Part shown: in pieces, positions 38,576 through 47,503 of the stretch
Position numbering within the stretch: the stretch's first letter is position 1
How the letters are laid out: every line of letters begins with the position of its first letter
NCBI GenBank assembly: GCA_028719205.1
Contig: JAQUKH010000007.1
Span: forward strand, 25,009-89,008
Direction: 5' to 3'
Source: a bacterium
GTDB taxonomy: Bacteria > JACRDZ01 > JAQUKH01
Length of the DNA stretch: 64,000 nt
The notes under the pieces: model-generated
Seen by the model: only the letters and a program-made list of their open reading frames with translations
What the model was told of the DNA's origin: nothing
The model's database searches: none
Program-made: the position numbers and the translations under genes

Positions 38576-40486
38576 TTATAATTCTTTCACTAAAAATAAT
38601 TTTTGCCCTTTTTCTATCGGCTGGGCATTTTTAACTAATATTTTTTCAATACGCCCTCTTTTTTCGATCTGAAGTTCATTCATAAGTTTCATTGCTTCAA
38701 TAATACATATAACATGGCCCGGTTTTACCTCATCACCCTCCTCAACAAATGGTTCCGCGGTTGGAGATGTGGAACGGTAAAATGTGCCGATCATAGGAGA
38801 CTCAACATAAAATTTCCCGGCCCCGGTCTCTTCCTCAACGATCCCCGGAACAACTTTAACAGGCTCAGCAATAGTCCCGCTGACAAATCCCTCGACCGAT
38901 TCCAGTGAAATACCCATCATACGTTTGATCCTGAATTTGCTGTCTTTTTCCTCAAGGCTCAATTCAGCAATATTGTTTACTTCCATTACCTTTACTATAT
39001 TTTTTATTTCATCAACCGTGCTTGTATTTTGCGCTTTATCTTTTTCTTTCTTTTCCGCTTCGATCTGCATGCCCAAAAGAGGGTCTTGCACAGGCGGATA
39101 TTTTTCAGGATTTTTCCTTGTTTTAAAAAAACTCAGGGCAACATGCGGAAAAAGCGCGTAAGAAATATAATCTTCTTCTTTTTGGACCAGATCCGGATCC
39201 AATTCGGCTTTAACCTTTTCCATAAGCGGAGAAAGCAGGTCAGCAGGCCTTACATTAATGGTCTTTTCGCCTTTCAAGATCTTCTGTTTAACCTTTTCAT
39301 CTATCGGCGCCGGCGAGCGGCCGTACAATCCGCGGACATAATCTTTAACCTCTTCCGGCACGATCTTATACCGCTCCCCGGTCAGAACATTAAATACCGC
39401 CTGAGTTCCTATGACCTGGCTTGTCGGTGTAACTAAAGGAGGATAACCCAGATCCTGCCTGACTTTAGGAATTTCCACGAGAACATCTTCCAGTTTATCA
39501 AGGGCTTTCTGCTTATCTAACTGCGTGATCAAATTGGATACCATCCCGCCCGGTACCTGATGTGTTATTACCGCGATATCGATCAGCGATTGCTGCGGGC
39601 GCAATAATTTTTTCTTTTCTGAAAGAGCTTCAAAATAATCAGAAACTTCTTTCAATTTGGCCATGTTATGATTAATTTTTTTATCCGTATCGCGGAAAAT
39701 CGCCATCATGGTTTCTATTGCCGGCTGGGAAGTATAAAGCGCGAGCGGCGCCGACGCGCAGTCAATAATATCCGCGCCTGCCTCAACTCCTTTTAAATAA
39801 CTGACAGCGGCCATACCTGAGGATGAATGGCAGTGAAGCTGGACTGTTATCTTAAATTCATTTTTTAACGCTTTTACAAGGTCATACGCGACATACGGCG
39901 TCAAAATGCCTGCCATATCCTTGATATTCAGTGAATCTATTCCCAGATTTATCTGGCGCCTGGCGCAATCCAGATAATGTTTAATATCATGGAACGGGCT
40001 TATGGTATAACATATATTTCCCTGCGCGTGAGCTCCCTCTCTTTTTACTATTTCTATCGCTTTTTCAAGATTCCTGACATCGTTCAAAGCGTCAAAGATC
40101 CTGAAAATGCTTATGCCGTTCTCAACCGATTTTTTAATAAAAACATCCAGAACGTCATCAGGATAATTTTTATAACCGACTATATTCTGCCCGCGTAAAA
40201 GCATTTGCAGGGGCGTCTTCTTAAAATATTTTTTTATTAATTTCAGCCTTTCCCACGGATCCTCATTAAGATAACGCATGCAAACATCAAAAGTAGCGCC
40301 GCCCCATACTTCAACGGAATGATAACCGACATCATCGATTTTACTCGCGACCGGAAGTATATCATCGGTACTCATTCTGGTAGCCCAAAGAGACTGATGG
40401 GCATCACGCAAAGTTGTATCTGTAACCATAAGCGGCCTCTTCTCAATATTTACGATCTTTTTCACTTTTGTTGACTTTTTTTCCAT
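38576..40486 (-). CDS. PycB/OadA-type carboxyltransferase fused to AccB-like biotin carrier protein
   Basis: Residues 1-475 form the carboxyltransferase of pyruvate carboxylase B/oxaloacetate decarboxylase alpha (VTDTTLRDAHQSLWATRM, then CYTISPFHD, LHCHSSSGMA and TPTSQVIGTQAV). Residues about 485-636 read as a whole BCCP. This part begins with an AccB-like helix segment (DEIKNIVKVMEVNNIAELSL, then FRIKRM), followed by ESPMIGTFYRSTSPTAEPF and the biotin site EAMKLMNE. AGGAG precedes the ATG at 40486. The gene overlaps tsaC by 44 nt and is in the accA operon. Confidence 0.9.
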   Translation of the reverse strand: MEKKSTKVKKIVNIEKRPLMVTDTTLRDAHQSLWATRMSTDDILPVASKIDDVGYHSVEVWGGATFDVCMRYLNEDPWERLKLIKKYFKKTPLQMLLRGQNIVGYKNYPDDVLDVFIKKSVENGISIFRIFDALNDVRNLEKAIEIVKREGAHAQGNICYTISPFHDIKHYLDCARRQINLGIDSLNIKDMAGILTPYVAYDLVKALKNEFKITVQLHCHSSSGMAAVSYLKGVEAGADIIDCASAPLALYTSQPAIETMMAIFRDTDKKINHNMAKLKEVSDYFEALSEKKKLLRPQQSLIDIAVITHQVPGGMVSNLITQLDKQKALDKLEDVLVEIPKVRQDLGYPPLVTPTSQVIGTQAVFNVLTGERYKIVPEEVKDYVRGLYGRSPAPIDEKVKQKILKGEKTINVRPADLLSPLMEKVKAELDPDLVQKEEDYISYALFPHVALSFFKTRKNPEKYPPVQDPLLGMQIEAEKKEKDKAQNTSTVDEIKNIVKVMEVNNIAELSLEEKDSKFRIKRMMGISLESVEGFVSGTIAEPVKVVPGIVEEETGAGKFYVESPMIGTFYRSTSPTAEPFVEEGDEVKPGHVICIIEAMKLMNELQIEKRGRIEKILVKNAQPIEKGQKLFLVKEL

Positions 40487-41132
40487 TAATTTCTCCTATG
40501 CTGGCTTTATTATTCCACACTTTCAGTATTTCTTCAGCCGGAATCGCGCCTTCGCGCAAAATTTTTAATTTACTTTCACTGACATCAACAATAGTCGATA
40601 TAACACTGAGCTTACACCTGCCCGCGTCAATTGCCAAATCTGTCTTTTCCAAAATACCGGAACCTATCTGATCGAAATCAAAGGGAGATCCCTCCCCTGA
40701 AATATTAGCGCTTGTAACCACAAGCGGATCATTAAAGCCTTTCAGGATGGCAAGAACAACCGGATGTTCAGGAATACGAACCGCTATCTTGCCCCCCAAC
40801 TGAGGCAGAATATCATCCAAATTTTTTTTAAAAACAAAAGTAACCGCCCCGGGCCAAAAAACCTGAAGTAAATTTTTTATTTTTGGCGTTATTTTAATAT
40901 TAATTTTTTTTATAAAATCAATATCAGGAACGAAAATTATAAACGGCTTATCTTTAGGCCTTTGTTTTAACTGATATATCTTTTCAATCGCCAAACTGCT
41001 ATAGGCGCTTCCTGCCAGGCCGTAAACGGTATCTGTTGGAAAGATCACCAGGCCATTGTCATTTAATACCTTTACAGCTTTTTCCACTTCGCAAGGCGTA
41101 ATATCTTTATTTCTTAGAGTAATTGTATGCAT
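40443..41132 (-). CDS. tsaC: L-threonylcarbamoyladenylate synthase (YrdC/Sua5)
   Basis: The 229-residue protein has the YrdC fold with LVIFPTDTVYGLAGSAY, the substrate motif QLKQRPKDKPF and SANISGEGSP. It makes threonylcarbamoyl-AMP for the tRNA t6A37 modification. It starts immediately after the accA stop with no gap. The C-terminus has a short basic tail (KKVNKSEKDRKY) translated from the overlap with the next gene. Confidence 0.93.
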   Translation of the reverse strand: MHTITLRNKDITPCEVEKAVKVLNDNGLVIFPTDTVYGLAGSAYSSLAIEKIYQLKQRPKDKPFIIFVPDIDFIKKINIKITPKIKNLLQVFWPGAVTFVFKKNLDDILPQLGGKIAVRIPEHPVVLAILKGFNDPLVVTSANISGEGSPFDFDQIGSGILEKTDLAIDAGRCKLSVISTIVDVSESKLKILREGAIPAEEILKVWNNKASIGEINGKKVNKSEKDRKY

Positions 41133-42083
41133 TTACTCTATGAATCTTCCCATTTTTTTAAATTTTTCAAAACGGATCTCCAGCATTCTGCTGACAGGAA
41201 TATCCTGCAATATTTTTATATTATTAAGTATCGCGTTTTTTAAATTCCTCGCAGCATCTTCTTTAAAACGGTGCGCTCCGCCGATCGGCTCAGGGATTAT
41301 TTCATCAATAATACCAAAATTCAGCAGATCCGGCGCTGTAAGCTTTAACGCCTCAGCGGCATCCTCAACTTTAGAGGAATCTTTCCAGAGAATAGCCGCG
41401 CAGCCCTCAGGCGAGATAACCGAATAAATAGCATTTTCCATCATTAAGATCTTATCTCCCACTCCAATAGCCAGCGCTCCGCCGCTGGAACCTTCCCCGA
41501 TAACCACGCATATGACCGGAACCTGAAGCCCTATCATTACTTCCATATTATTAGCGATCGCCTCTCCCTGCCCCCGCTCTTCCGCTCCGATACCGGGATA
41601 AGCGCCCGGAGTATCGATCAATGTAACCACCGGAAAACCAAATTTCTCGGCTAATTTCATCAATCTTCTTGCCTTGCGGTATCCTTCAGGATGCGGCATA
41701 CCGAAATTACGTACTAAATTGTCTTTTGTGCCTCTTCCTTTTTGATGGCCGATCAGCATAATAGTTTTATTATCTATTTTCGCCAGGCCGGCTACAATTG
41801 CCTGATCCTCGGAAAAAAGCCTGTCACCCCGCAGTTCAACAAAATCATCAAAAATTAATTTAACATAATCCAGTGTATAAGGACGCTGCGGATGCCGCGC
41901 CAATTGAACCCTCTGCCAGGGTGTAAGTGACGCGTAAACCTTCCCTTTTATCTGTTCCAGCTTTTTCTCAAGCTCTTTTGCTTCAGATAAACTTTTGGCC
42001 CCGCTATCCGGTTTTTTTAATTCAAACAATTTTTTTTCAAGAATATATATTTCGTTCTCAAAAGCTAACGGTATACTGCTCAT
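41133..42083 (-). CDS. accA: Acetyl-CoA carboxylase carboxyltransferase subunit alpha
   Basis: The 316-residue subunit has VYASLTPWQRVQLARHPQRP, FGMPHPEGYRKARRLM, DTPGAYPGIGAEERGQGEAI and GEGSSGGALAIGVGDKI, the standard AccA sequence. It would pair with AccD, which is not in this window, to carboxylate acetyl-CoA from a biotin carrier. It is the first gene of the long minus-strand operon, with GGAGAG before its ATG. Confidence 0.97.
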   Translation of the reverse strand: MSSIPLAFENEIYILEKKLFELKKPDSGAKSLSEAKELEKKLEQIKGKVYASLTPWQRVQLARHPQRPYTLDYVKLIFDDFVELRGDRLFSEDQAIVAGLAKIDNKTIMLIGHQKGRGTKDNLVRNFGMPHPEGYRKARRLMKLAEKFGFPVVTLIDTPGAYPGIGAEERGQGEAIANNMEVMIGLQVPVICVVIGEGSSGGALAIGVGDKILMMENAIYSVISPEGCAAILWKDSSKVEDAAEALKLTAPDLLNFGIIDEIIPEPIGGAHRFKEDAARNLKNAILNNIKILQDIPVSRMLEIRFEKFKKMGRFIE

Positions 42084-42149
42084 TTTCTCTCCATTTTAAC
42101 TGTATAACCAAATTAAACCATTCTTTCGATCTTTATCTCAATAGTGCTT

Positions 42150-42179
42150 ATTATACCTAAAATATGACATTATATGCAA
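42150..42179 (-). promoter_or_regulatory. Promoter of the long accA-to-U32 operon
   Basis: Read on the minus strand, TTGCAT (42174-42179) and TATAAT (42150-42155) are 18 nt apart, giving a leader of about 60 nt before the accA ATG. Confidence 0.6.
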
Positions 42180-42192
42180 CTACTTTAATAGA

Positions 42193-45100
42193 TCAGGCGA
42201 CATCTTTATTTTTTCTATTATTTACAGGATTTTTACTGCTGAACCAAACACTGCCTTCGCCAAGAATTTTCTCAATTTCATCGATCAATTCACCGGACGG
42301 CAAAGCAAAAAAATTTGAATTTAACTTTTGGACAACTTCTTCCTTTGATGGTTTTAAAAAATGCAAATAAACAGAACATTTACCTTTATTGCGGTTAAGT
42401 ATATTTTTTATTTCTTCCAACAGGCTGTTTTCCACCCCTAAAGTGTTTATCCGGATATGAATTATATCGGTCATTTTTTCTTTGACTTGAGCAAGCGGAA
42501 TTATCTCTTCCGCGATAACTTTAACCCTTTCATTCTGCTCTCCCGATAAATCAATTTTACCGTTCACGAATATCAACGCGTCTTCATTCATCGATTCACC
42601 GGCAGCCAGAAATGTTTTGGGAAAAACGATCACCTCTACCGTGCCATGCCTGTCTTCAAGATTAAGAAATCCCATTTTGTCGCCTTTTTTGGTAACCACC
42701 CTCTTCATTGAGCTGATAATACCCGCGATCCGTACATCATCATCCTGCGATAAATTCGCGAGATCCGCGATATTGGAATTGGTATATAGTTTTACTTCTT
42801 CTTTATAATGGTCTAAGGGATGCCCGGAAAGATAAAGGCCAAGCATCTCTTTTTCAAGGCTTAAAAGCTGATTTTCCGGCCATTCCTGAATATCCGGAGT
42901 TTTTATATCCTGCCCGTTATTTTCATCCGTTCCAAATAAAGAGAACTGGCCTGATTGTTTATCTTTCTGGATACCTGAGGCAATTTCCATTGTTTCATCC
43001 ACCGTTACCATTAACCTGGAGCGGAAAACACCTAATGAATCAAAAGCGCCGCACTTGATCAGGCTCTCAATTACACGGCGGTTCACGGTCCGAAGATCCA
43101 CGGACTTGCAGAATTCTAAAAACGATTTATATTTTTCTACCTGTTTTCTTCCTGAAATAATAGATTCTATCGCGGCCTCCCCGACATTTTTCACCGCGTT
43201 AAGCCCGAAACGTATCACACCTTCTTTTAACACGGTAAATTTCGCGAAACTTTCATTAATATCAGGCGGCAAAACCTCAATATTCATTCTGCGGCATTCA
43301 TCAACATACATAACAACTTTTTTGCTATCGCTCATTTCCGAGGTTAATAACGCAGCCATATATTCCGTCGGGAAATGTGTTTTAAGATAGGCAGTTTGAT
43401 ATGCCACCATCGCGTAAGCCGCGCTGTGCGATTTATTAAAACCATAACCAGCGAATTTTGCCATAAGATCAAAGATTTCATTGGAGATCCTGGAATCGAT
43501 CCCGTTCACCTTCGCCCCGTCAACAAAATTCTTTCTCTGGCGGTCCATAACCTCAGGGATCTTTTTTCCCATTGCTTTTCTCAGGATATCCGCCTGCCCC
43601 ATCGAGAAATTACCGACAGCCTCCGCTATTTTCATAACCTGTTCCTGATAAAGTATTATTCCATAGGTAGTTTTTAGTATATCTTCAAGCTTTGGATGAA
43701 GGTATTTTATCTTCATTAAACCATGTTTGCACTTGATGAAATCATCGACCATATTGCTTCCTAACGGACCCGGCCGGTACAACGCGATAAGAGCGATCAC
43801 GTCTTCAAAAGTTTCCGGTTTTGATTTTCGAAGTAAGTCCCTCATCCCCCTGCTTTCCAGCTGAAAAATACCGATCGCGTTACCGTTGATCAGAGTCTGG
43901 TAAGTTGCCGCGTCATCCATTAAAAGCATATCAACATTTATTTCCATATTTCTTGTTCTTTTTATTATTTGAACACAGTTAAAAATAACTGTAAGGGTCC
44001 GTAATCCAAGAAAATCAATTTTTAAAAGCCCGATCTTGTCGATCGAGGTCATATCGTACTGCGTGATAACTTCATTATTCGCGCCGCGAAAAAGAGGCAC
44101 GTAATTCGTTAACGCTTCTTTTGAGATAACCACGCCTGCCGCGTGCATTGACGCATGGCGCGTAAGCCCTTCCAACCTTTTCGCTATATCAATTAATTCC
44201 TTTATCTCCGGTTTGGAATTAATTATATTGGCAAGTTCCGGCTCCATTTTAATAGCTTTTTCCAGGGTAATATCAAGCTCGAACGGGATCAGTTTCGCGA
44301 TCCGGTCCACTTCCGAATAAGGCAGGTCCAGAACCCGGCCTACATCCCGGATAACACCCCGCGCCGCCATAGTTCCAAACGTGATGATCTGCGCGACATT
44401 GTCCGCCCCGTATTTTTCCGTCACATATTCGATCACCTCCGGCCTCCGCTCATAACAAAAATCTATATCTATATCAGGCATGCTTATTCTTTCCGGATTC
44501 AGGAACCTTTCAAATATCAAGCCGTATTTTAAGGGATCCAGGTTGGTTATACCCAGCGCGTAAGATACTATACTTCCCGCTGCTGAACCCCGGCCCGGCC
44601 CGACAGGAATATTCTGCTCTTTAGCGTGCCTTATAAAATCCCAAACGATAAGAAAATAACTGGGATAACCCATTTTATCAATAACTTTTAATTCATGGAC
44701 TATCCTGTTTTCTATTTCAGGGGTAATTTCAACATAGCGTTTTTTGATACCCTCCCTGCAGAGTTTTTCAAGGTAACTTAAAGGTGTCTCATTTTGAGGG
44801 ACTTCAAACTTAGGTAAATGGATCTGGTTAAACGAAAGATCAAGATTACAACGCTCGGCAATATCGATCGAATTATAAATCGCCTCCGGCGTTTCCTTAA
44901 AAAGTTCATTCATTTCTTCGGGGGAACGGAAATAAAATTCTTCCGAGGAAAACCGCATCCGTTTCGGGTCACTGCGAGTAGTTCCTGTCTGGATGCAGAG
45001 AAGCATCTCATGCGCCTGGGCGTCACTTTTTTCAAGATAATGGCAGTCACTTGTGGCAACCAGCGGGATATCAAGTTCTTTACTTAATGAAACCAGATTT

Positions 45101-45672
45101 TCCAGAACGTCTGCTTGTTCTTTTAATCCGTTATTCTGGATCTCAAGGAAAAAATCTCCCTTAGGAAAAAGATCTTTATAGAATTTCGCGGCATTTTTCG
45201 CGTCTTCCGGCCTTCCATTCAAAAATAAATTTGCTATTTCTCCTTTAAGGCAGCTGCTTAAACAGATGAGCCCCCCGCTGAATTCTTTTAAGATCTCCTT
45301 ATCTATCCTCGGGCGGTAATAAAATCCTTCCAGATAACCCTTGCTTACAAGCTGCATCAAATTTTTATACCCGGCCTTATTTTTCACCAGAAGGACCAGA
45401 TGATACGCGACATCAGAAATACCTTTAGATTCTTTATCAAAACGGCTGCCGGGCGCGATATACACCTCACACCCGATGATCGGCTTTATGCCTTCCTTCA
45501 TCGCCTTTTCATAAAACTCGATCGCGCCGAACATATTCCCATGGTCTGTTATCGCGAGGGCCGGCATCCTGTACTTTTTCGCGAGCTTGATCAGGTCGTC
45601 AATGCGGCACGCGCCGTCAAGAAGGCTGAATTCAGTATGGACATGTAAATGGACAAAATGTGAATGGATCAT
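42193..45672 (-). CDS. dnaE: DNA polymerase III subunit alpha
   Basis: The 1159-residue polymerase starts with a PHP domain (HLHVHTEFSLLDGACRIDDL). It has catalytic PDIDIDFCYERR near residue 400, GPGRGSAAGSIVSYALGIT, GFNKSHSAAYAMVAYQTAYL and a C-terminal OB domain (VRIAGIISSMKRVVTKKG). It is the replicative DnaE1-type polymerase. No Shine-Dalgarno sequence is visible, and a TATAAT lies 12 nt before the ATG. The gene stands alone, divergent from the redoxin gene. Confidence 0.98.
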   Translation of the reverse strand: MIHSHFVHLHVHTEFSLLDGACRIDDLIKLAKKYRMPALAITDHGNMFGAIEFYEKAMKEGIKPIIGCEVYIAPGSRFDKESKGISDVAYHLVLLVKNKAGYKNLMQLVSKGYLEGFYYRPRIDKEILKEFSGGLICLSSCLKGEIANLFLNGRPEDAKNAAKFYKDLFPKGDFFLEIQNNGLKEQADVLENLVSLSKELDIPLVATSDCHYLEKSDAQAHEMLLCIQTGTTRSDPKRMRFSSEEFYFRSPEEMNELFKETPEAIYNSIDIAERCNLDLSFNQIHLPKFEVPQNETPLSYLEKLCREGIKKRYVEITPEIENRIVHELKVIDKMGYPSYFLIVWDFIRHAKEQNIPVGPGRGSAAGSIVSYALGITNLDPLKYGLIFERFLNPERISMPDIDIDFCYERRPEVIEYVTEKYGADNVAQIITFGTMAARGVIRDVGRVLDLPYSEVDRIAKLIPFELDITLEKAIKMEPELANIINSKPEIKELIDIAKRLEGLTRHASMHAAGVVISKEALTNYVPLFRGANNEVITQYDMTSIDKIGLLKIDFLGLRTLTVIFNCVQIIKRTRNMEINVDMLLMDDAATYQTLINGNAIGIFQLESRGMRDLLRKSKPETFEDVIALIALYRPGPLGSNMVDDFIKCKHGLMKIKYLHPKLEDILKTTYGIILYQEQVMKIAEAVGNFSMGQADILRKAMGKKIPEVMDRQRKNFVDGAKVNGIDSRISNEIFDLMAKFAGYGFNKSHSAAYAMVAYQTAYLKTHFPTEYMAALLTSEMSDSKKVVMYVDECRRMNIEVLPPDINESFAKFTVLKEGVIRFGLNAVKNVGEAAIESIISGRKQVEKYKSFLEFCKSVDLRTVNRRVIESLIKCGAFDSLGVFRSRLMVTVDETMEIASGIQKDKQSGQFSLFGTDENNGQDIKTPDIQEWPENQLLSLEKEMLGLYLSGHPLDHYKEEVKLYTNSNIADLANLSQDDDVRIAGIISSMKRVVTKKGDKMGFLNLEDRHGTVEVIVFPKTFLAAGESMNEDALIFVNGKIDLSGEQNERVKVIAEEIIPLAQVKEKMTDIIHIRINTLGVENSLLEEIKNILNRNKGKCSVYLHFLKPSKEEVVQKLNSNFFALPSGELIDEIEKILGEGSVWFSSKNPVNNRKNKDVA

Positions 45673-45684
45673 AATTATTCGCAG

Positions 45685-45690
45685 ATTATA
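45685..45690 (-). promoter_or_regulatory. -10 box of dnaE
   Basis: TATAAT on the minus strand is 12 nt before the dnaE ATG, with a weak -35 region. The leader would be about 5 nt. Confidence 0.4.
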
Positions 45691-45750
45691 TCATAATTCT
45701 TTACCGGGGGAAAAAACTCTTTTGGCTCCAAATTATTTTATTTTTTCCAC

Positions 45751-45778
45751 TTGAAAATCCTGATATTTATGGTACAAT
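45751..45778 (+). promoter_or_regulatory. Promoter of the redoxin gene
   Basis: TTGAAA (45751-45756) and TACAAT (45773-45778) are 16 nt apart. Because they overlap the upstream part of the open frame, they exclude a start at 45751. Confidence 0.55.
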
Positions 45779-45813
45779 ATTTGCTTTTTAAACTATTTTT
45801 AAGGAGCCATGTA

Positions 45814-46401
45814 ATGTTTTCGAATTTAAAGATATTTTTAATCTTAATCGCGATCTCTGTCGTTTCCATAAACGGTAGAAGTGTCTATGGCTTGAACCGT
45901 TTAAAAGAAGGACAGAAATTAGAGCCATTTTCTCTAAAAACCCTGAATGGGGATAAACTGGATATTAATAAATATTTAAACGGGAAAAATGTGGGAATTG
46001 TTTTCTGGGAAACTCCTGAGGTTGAAAATTATATAGATTATTCCAAAGAAGCCTTAAAGACTCTTGTTAAAATGCATAAAGAATATAAAGATAAAGGCCT
46101 GCAGATCATCGCGGTTTATTGCCCCCATGAAGATGAAAAAGTAACAGAAAAAGAAATCAATGAAATTTATAAATTAGTAGATGAGTTAGATATTTCTTTT
46201 CCCATCCTTTTAGATTCAGAATTGATAATATTTGATAAATTAGGCATAGTAGCAATACCATCTTTTGTTCTGATAGATAAATCCAGCACGGTAAAATACA
46301 TATTACCGGGATTCCCGCCTTATTCCGCGGAAAAAGATATTTTAAAGGAAATTAAATATATACTTAATATTGATAAGGAAAATACTCGAAGGATTAACTG
46401 A
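45814..46401 (+). CDS. Exported thioredoxin-fold (AhpC/TlpA-like) protein without CxxC
   Basis: The 195-residue protein has an N-terminal signal anchor (FSNLKIFLILIAISVV) and a TlpA/AhpC fold: PFSLKTLNGDKLDINKYL, GIVFWETPEVE, LQIIAVYCPHED and AIPSFVLIDKSSTVKYILPG. The position after FW, where redox-active Cys-x-x-Cys is expected, reads ETPEV, so no thiol pair is present. AAGGAG at 45801-45806 fixes the start at 45814. A non-redox, scaffold or binding role is likely. Confidence 0.8.
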   Translation: MFSNLKIFLILIAISVVSINGRSVYGLNRLKEGQKLEPFSLKTLNGDKLDINKYLNGKNVGIVFWETPEVENYIDYSKEALKTLVKMHKEYKDKGLQIIAVYCPHEDEKVTEKEINEIYKLVDELDISFPILLDSELIIFDKLGIVAIPSFVLIDKSSTVKYILPGFPPYSAEKDILKEIKYILNIDKENTRRIN

Positions 46402-46403
46402 TA

Positions 46404-46432
46404 TTGACATATAATTAAAAACGTTTTATAAT
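46404..46432 (+). promoter_or_regulatory. Consensus promoter of the diguanylate cyclase gene
   Basis: A perfect TTGACA (46404-46409) and a perfect TATAAT (46427-46432) with 17-nt spacing lie just 6 nt before the ATG at 46439. Transcription would begin at or next to the start codon. Confidence 0.75.
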
Positions 46433-46438
46433 AATTTA

Positions 46439-47500
46439 ATGAATAAAAATACTTTTCATTCAAATTTAAAACTTTCCCTCGAGAGGGCAAACGCGTCCCT
46501 TTTCCTGATAATCAAGTGCCATGAAACAATAATGCGCGCGCAAAATGAAGAAGAAATTTATAAAAGGATCTGCAGGGTACTGGTAGACCAAAGTCAATAT
46601 AAACTCGCGTGGATCGGCATTGCCAAACATGATAATAAAAAAACTGTAATTCCGATCGCGCACGCGGGATTTAAAGAAGGATACCTGGAAGAATCAACTA
46701 TTCACTGGAAAAATGATAAATTCGGCCACGGGCCTACGGGACTGGCTTTCCGTACAAAACACACGCAAATAAACCAGAATCTGCTTGAAAATCCAAATTA
46801 TAAAACCTGGCGTAAACGAGCCGTTAAATACGGATATAATTCAACGATCTCTCTGCCTTGTAAAATAAATGAACACGTATTATTTGTTTTTAATCTTTAT
46901 TCTGACGAACCTTATGCTTTTGATAAGCAGGAAGTTGAAATTCTTGAAACGCTTGCCAAAGACATGGCGTATGGGGTCCACAATCTCCGAATCATGGAGG
47001 AAAGAAATACCGATAAACTTACCGGAATCCCGAACCGGAGGTATTTTGACGAAATATTTTTAAAAGAATTAAAACGCGCTGTACGTGATTTAACGCCTAT
47101 AACGTTATTAATGGTTGATATAGATTATTTTAAAGCATTTAATGACTGTTACGGCCATATCGCCGGGGATGACTGCCTTCAAAAAATAGCTAAAACCTTA
47201 CACGGCCTTGTATCACGCCCGGGGGATGTAGTCGCGCGTTACGGCGGTGAAGAATTCGCCATAATATTACCCAATACCGATATAAAAGCGATCTCTCTCG
47301 CGGAAGAATGCCGCAGCGCGATCGAAAAACTGCAAATTCCTCATAAATGTTCAAAAGTTTCGAAAAATGTAACCGTGAGTGTCGGGATTAAAACCTCATA
47401 TCAGGAACAAAAGCTCTCTCCCCGTAAAATCATTCTTGAAGCGGATAAGGCTTTATATAAAGCAAAAGAACTGGGCAGGAACAGGACAATTCAGCATTAG
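46439..47500 (+). CDS. GAF-GGDEF diguanylate cyclase
   Basis: The 353-residue protein has a GAF sensor domain (about 20-180; GIAKHDNKKTVIPIAHAG, FGHGPTGLAFRT) and a C-terminal GGDEF domain (about 190-353). The active site is RYGGEEFAIILP, and the metal/guanine residues lie in MVDIDYFKAFNDCYGHIAGD. The GGEEF variant is catalytically competent in known enzymes. No RxxD inhibitory site is obvious. It would make c-di-GMP, opposing the HD-GYP protein of the glycan operon. Confidence 0.95.
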   Translation: MNKNTFHSNLKLSLERANASLFLIIKCHETIMRAQNEEEIYKRICRVLVDQSQYKLAWIGIAKHDNKKTVIPIAHAGFKEGYLEESTIHWKNDKFGHGPTGLAFRTKHTQINQNLLENPNYKTWRKRAVKYGYNSTISLPCKINEHVLFVFNLYSDEPYAFDKQEVEILETLAKDMAYGVHNLRIMEERNTDKLTGIPNRRYFDEIFLKELKRAVRDLTPITLLMVDIDYFKAFNDCYGHIAGDDCLQKIAKTLHGLVSRPGDVVARYGGEEFAIILPNTDIKAISLAEECRSAIEKLQIPHKCSKVSKNVTVSVGIKTSYQEQKLSPRKIILEADKALYKAKELGRNRTIQH

Positions 47501-47503
47501 AAA

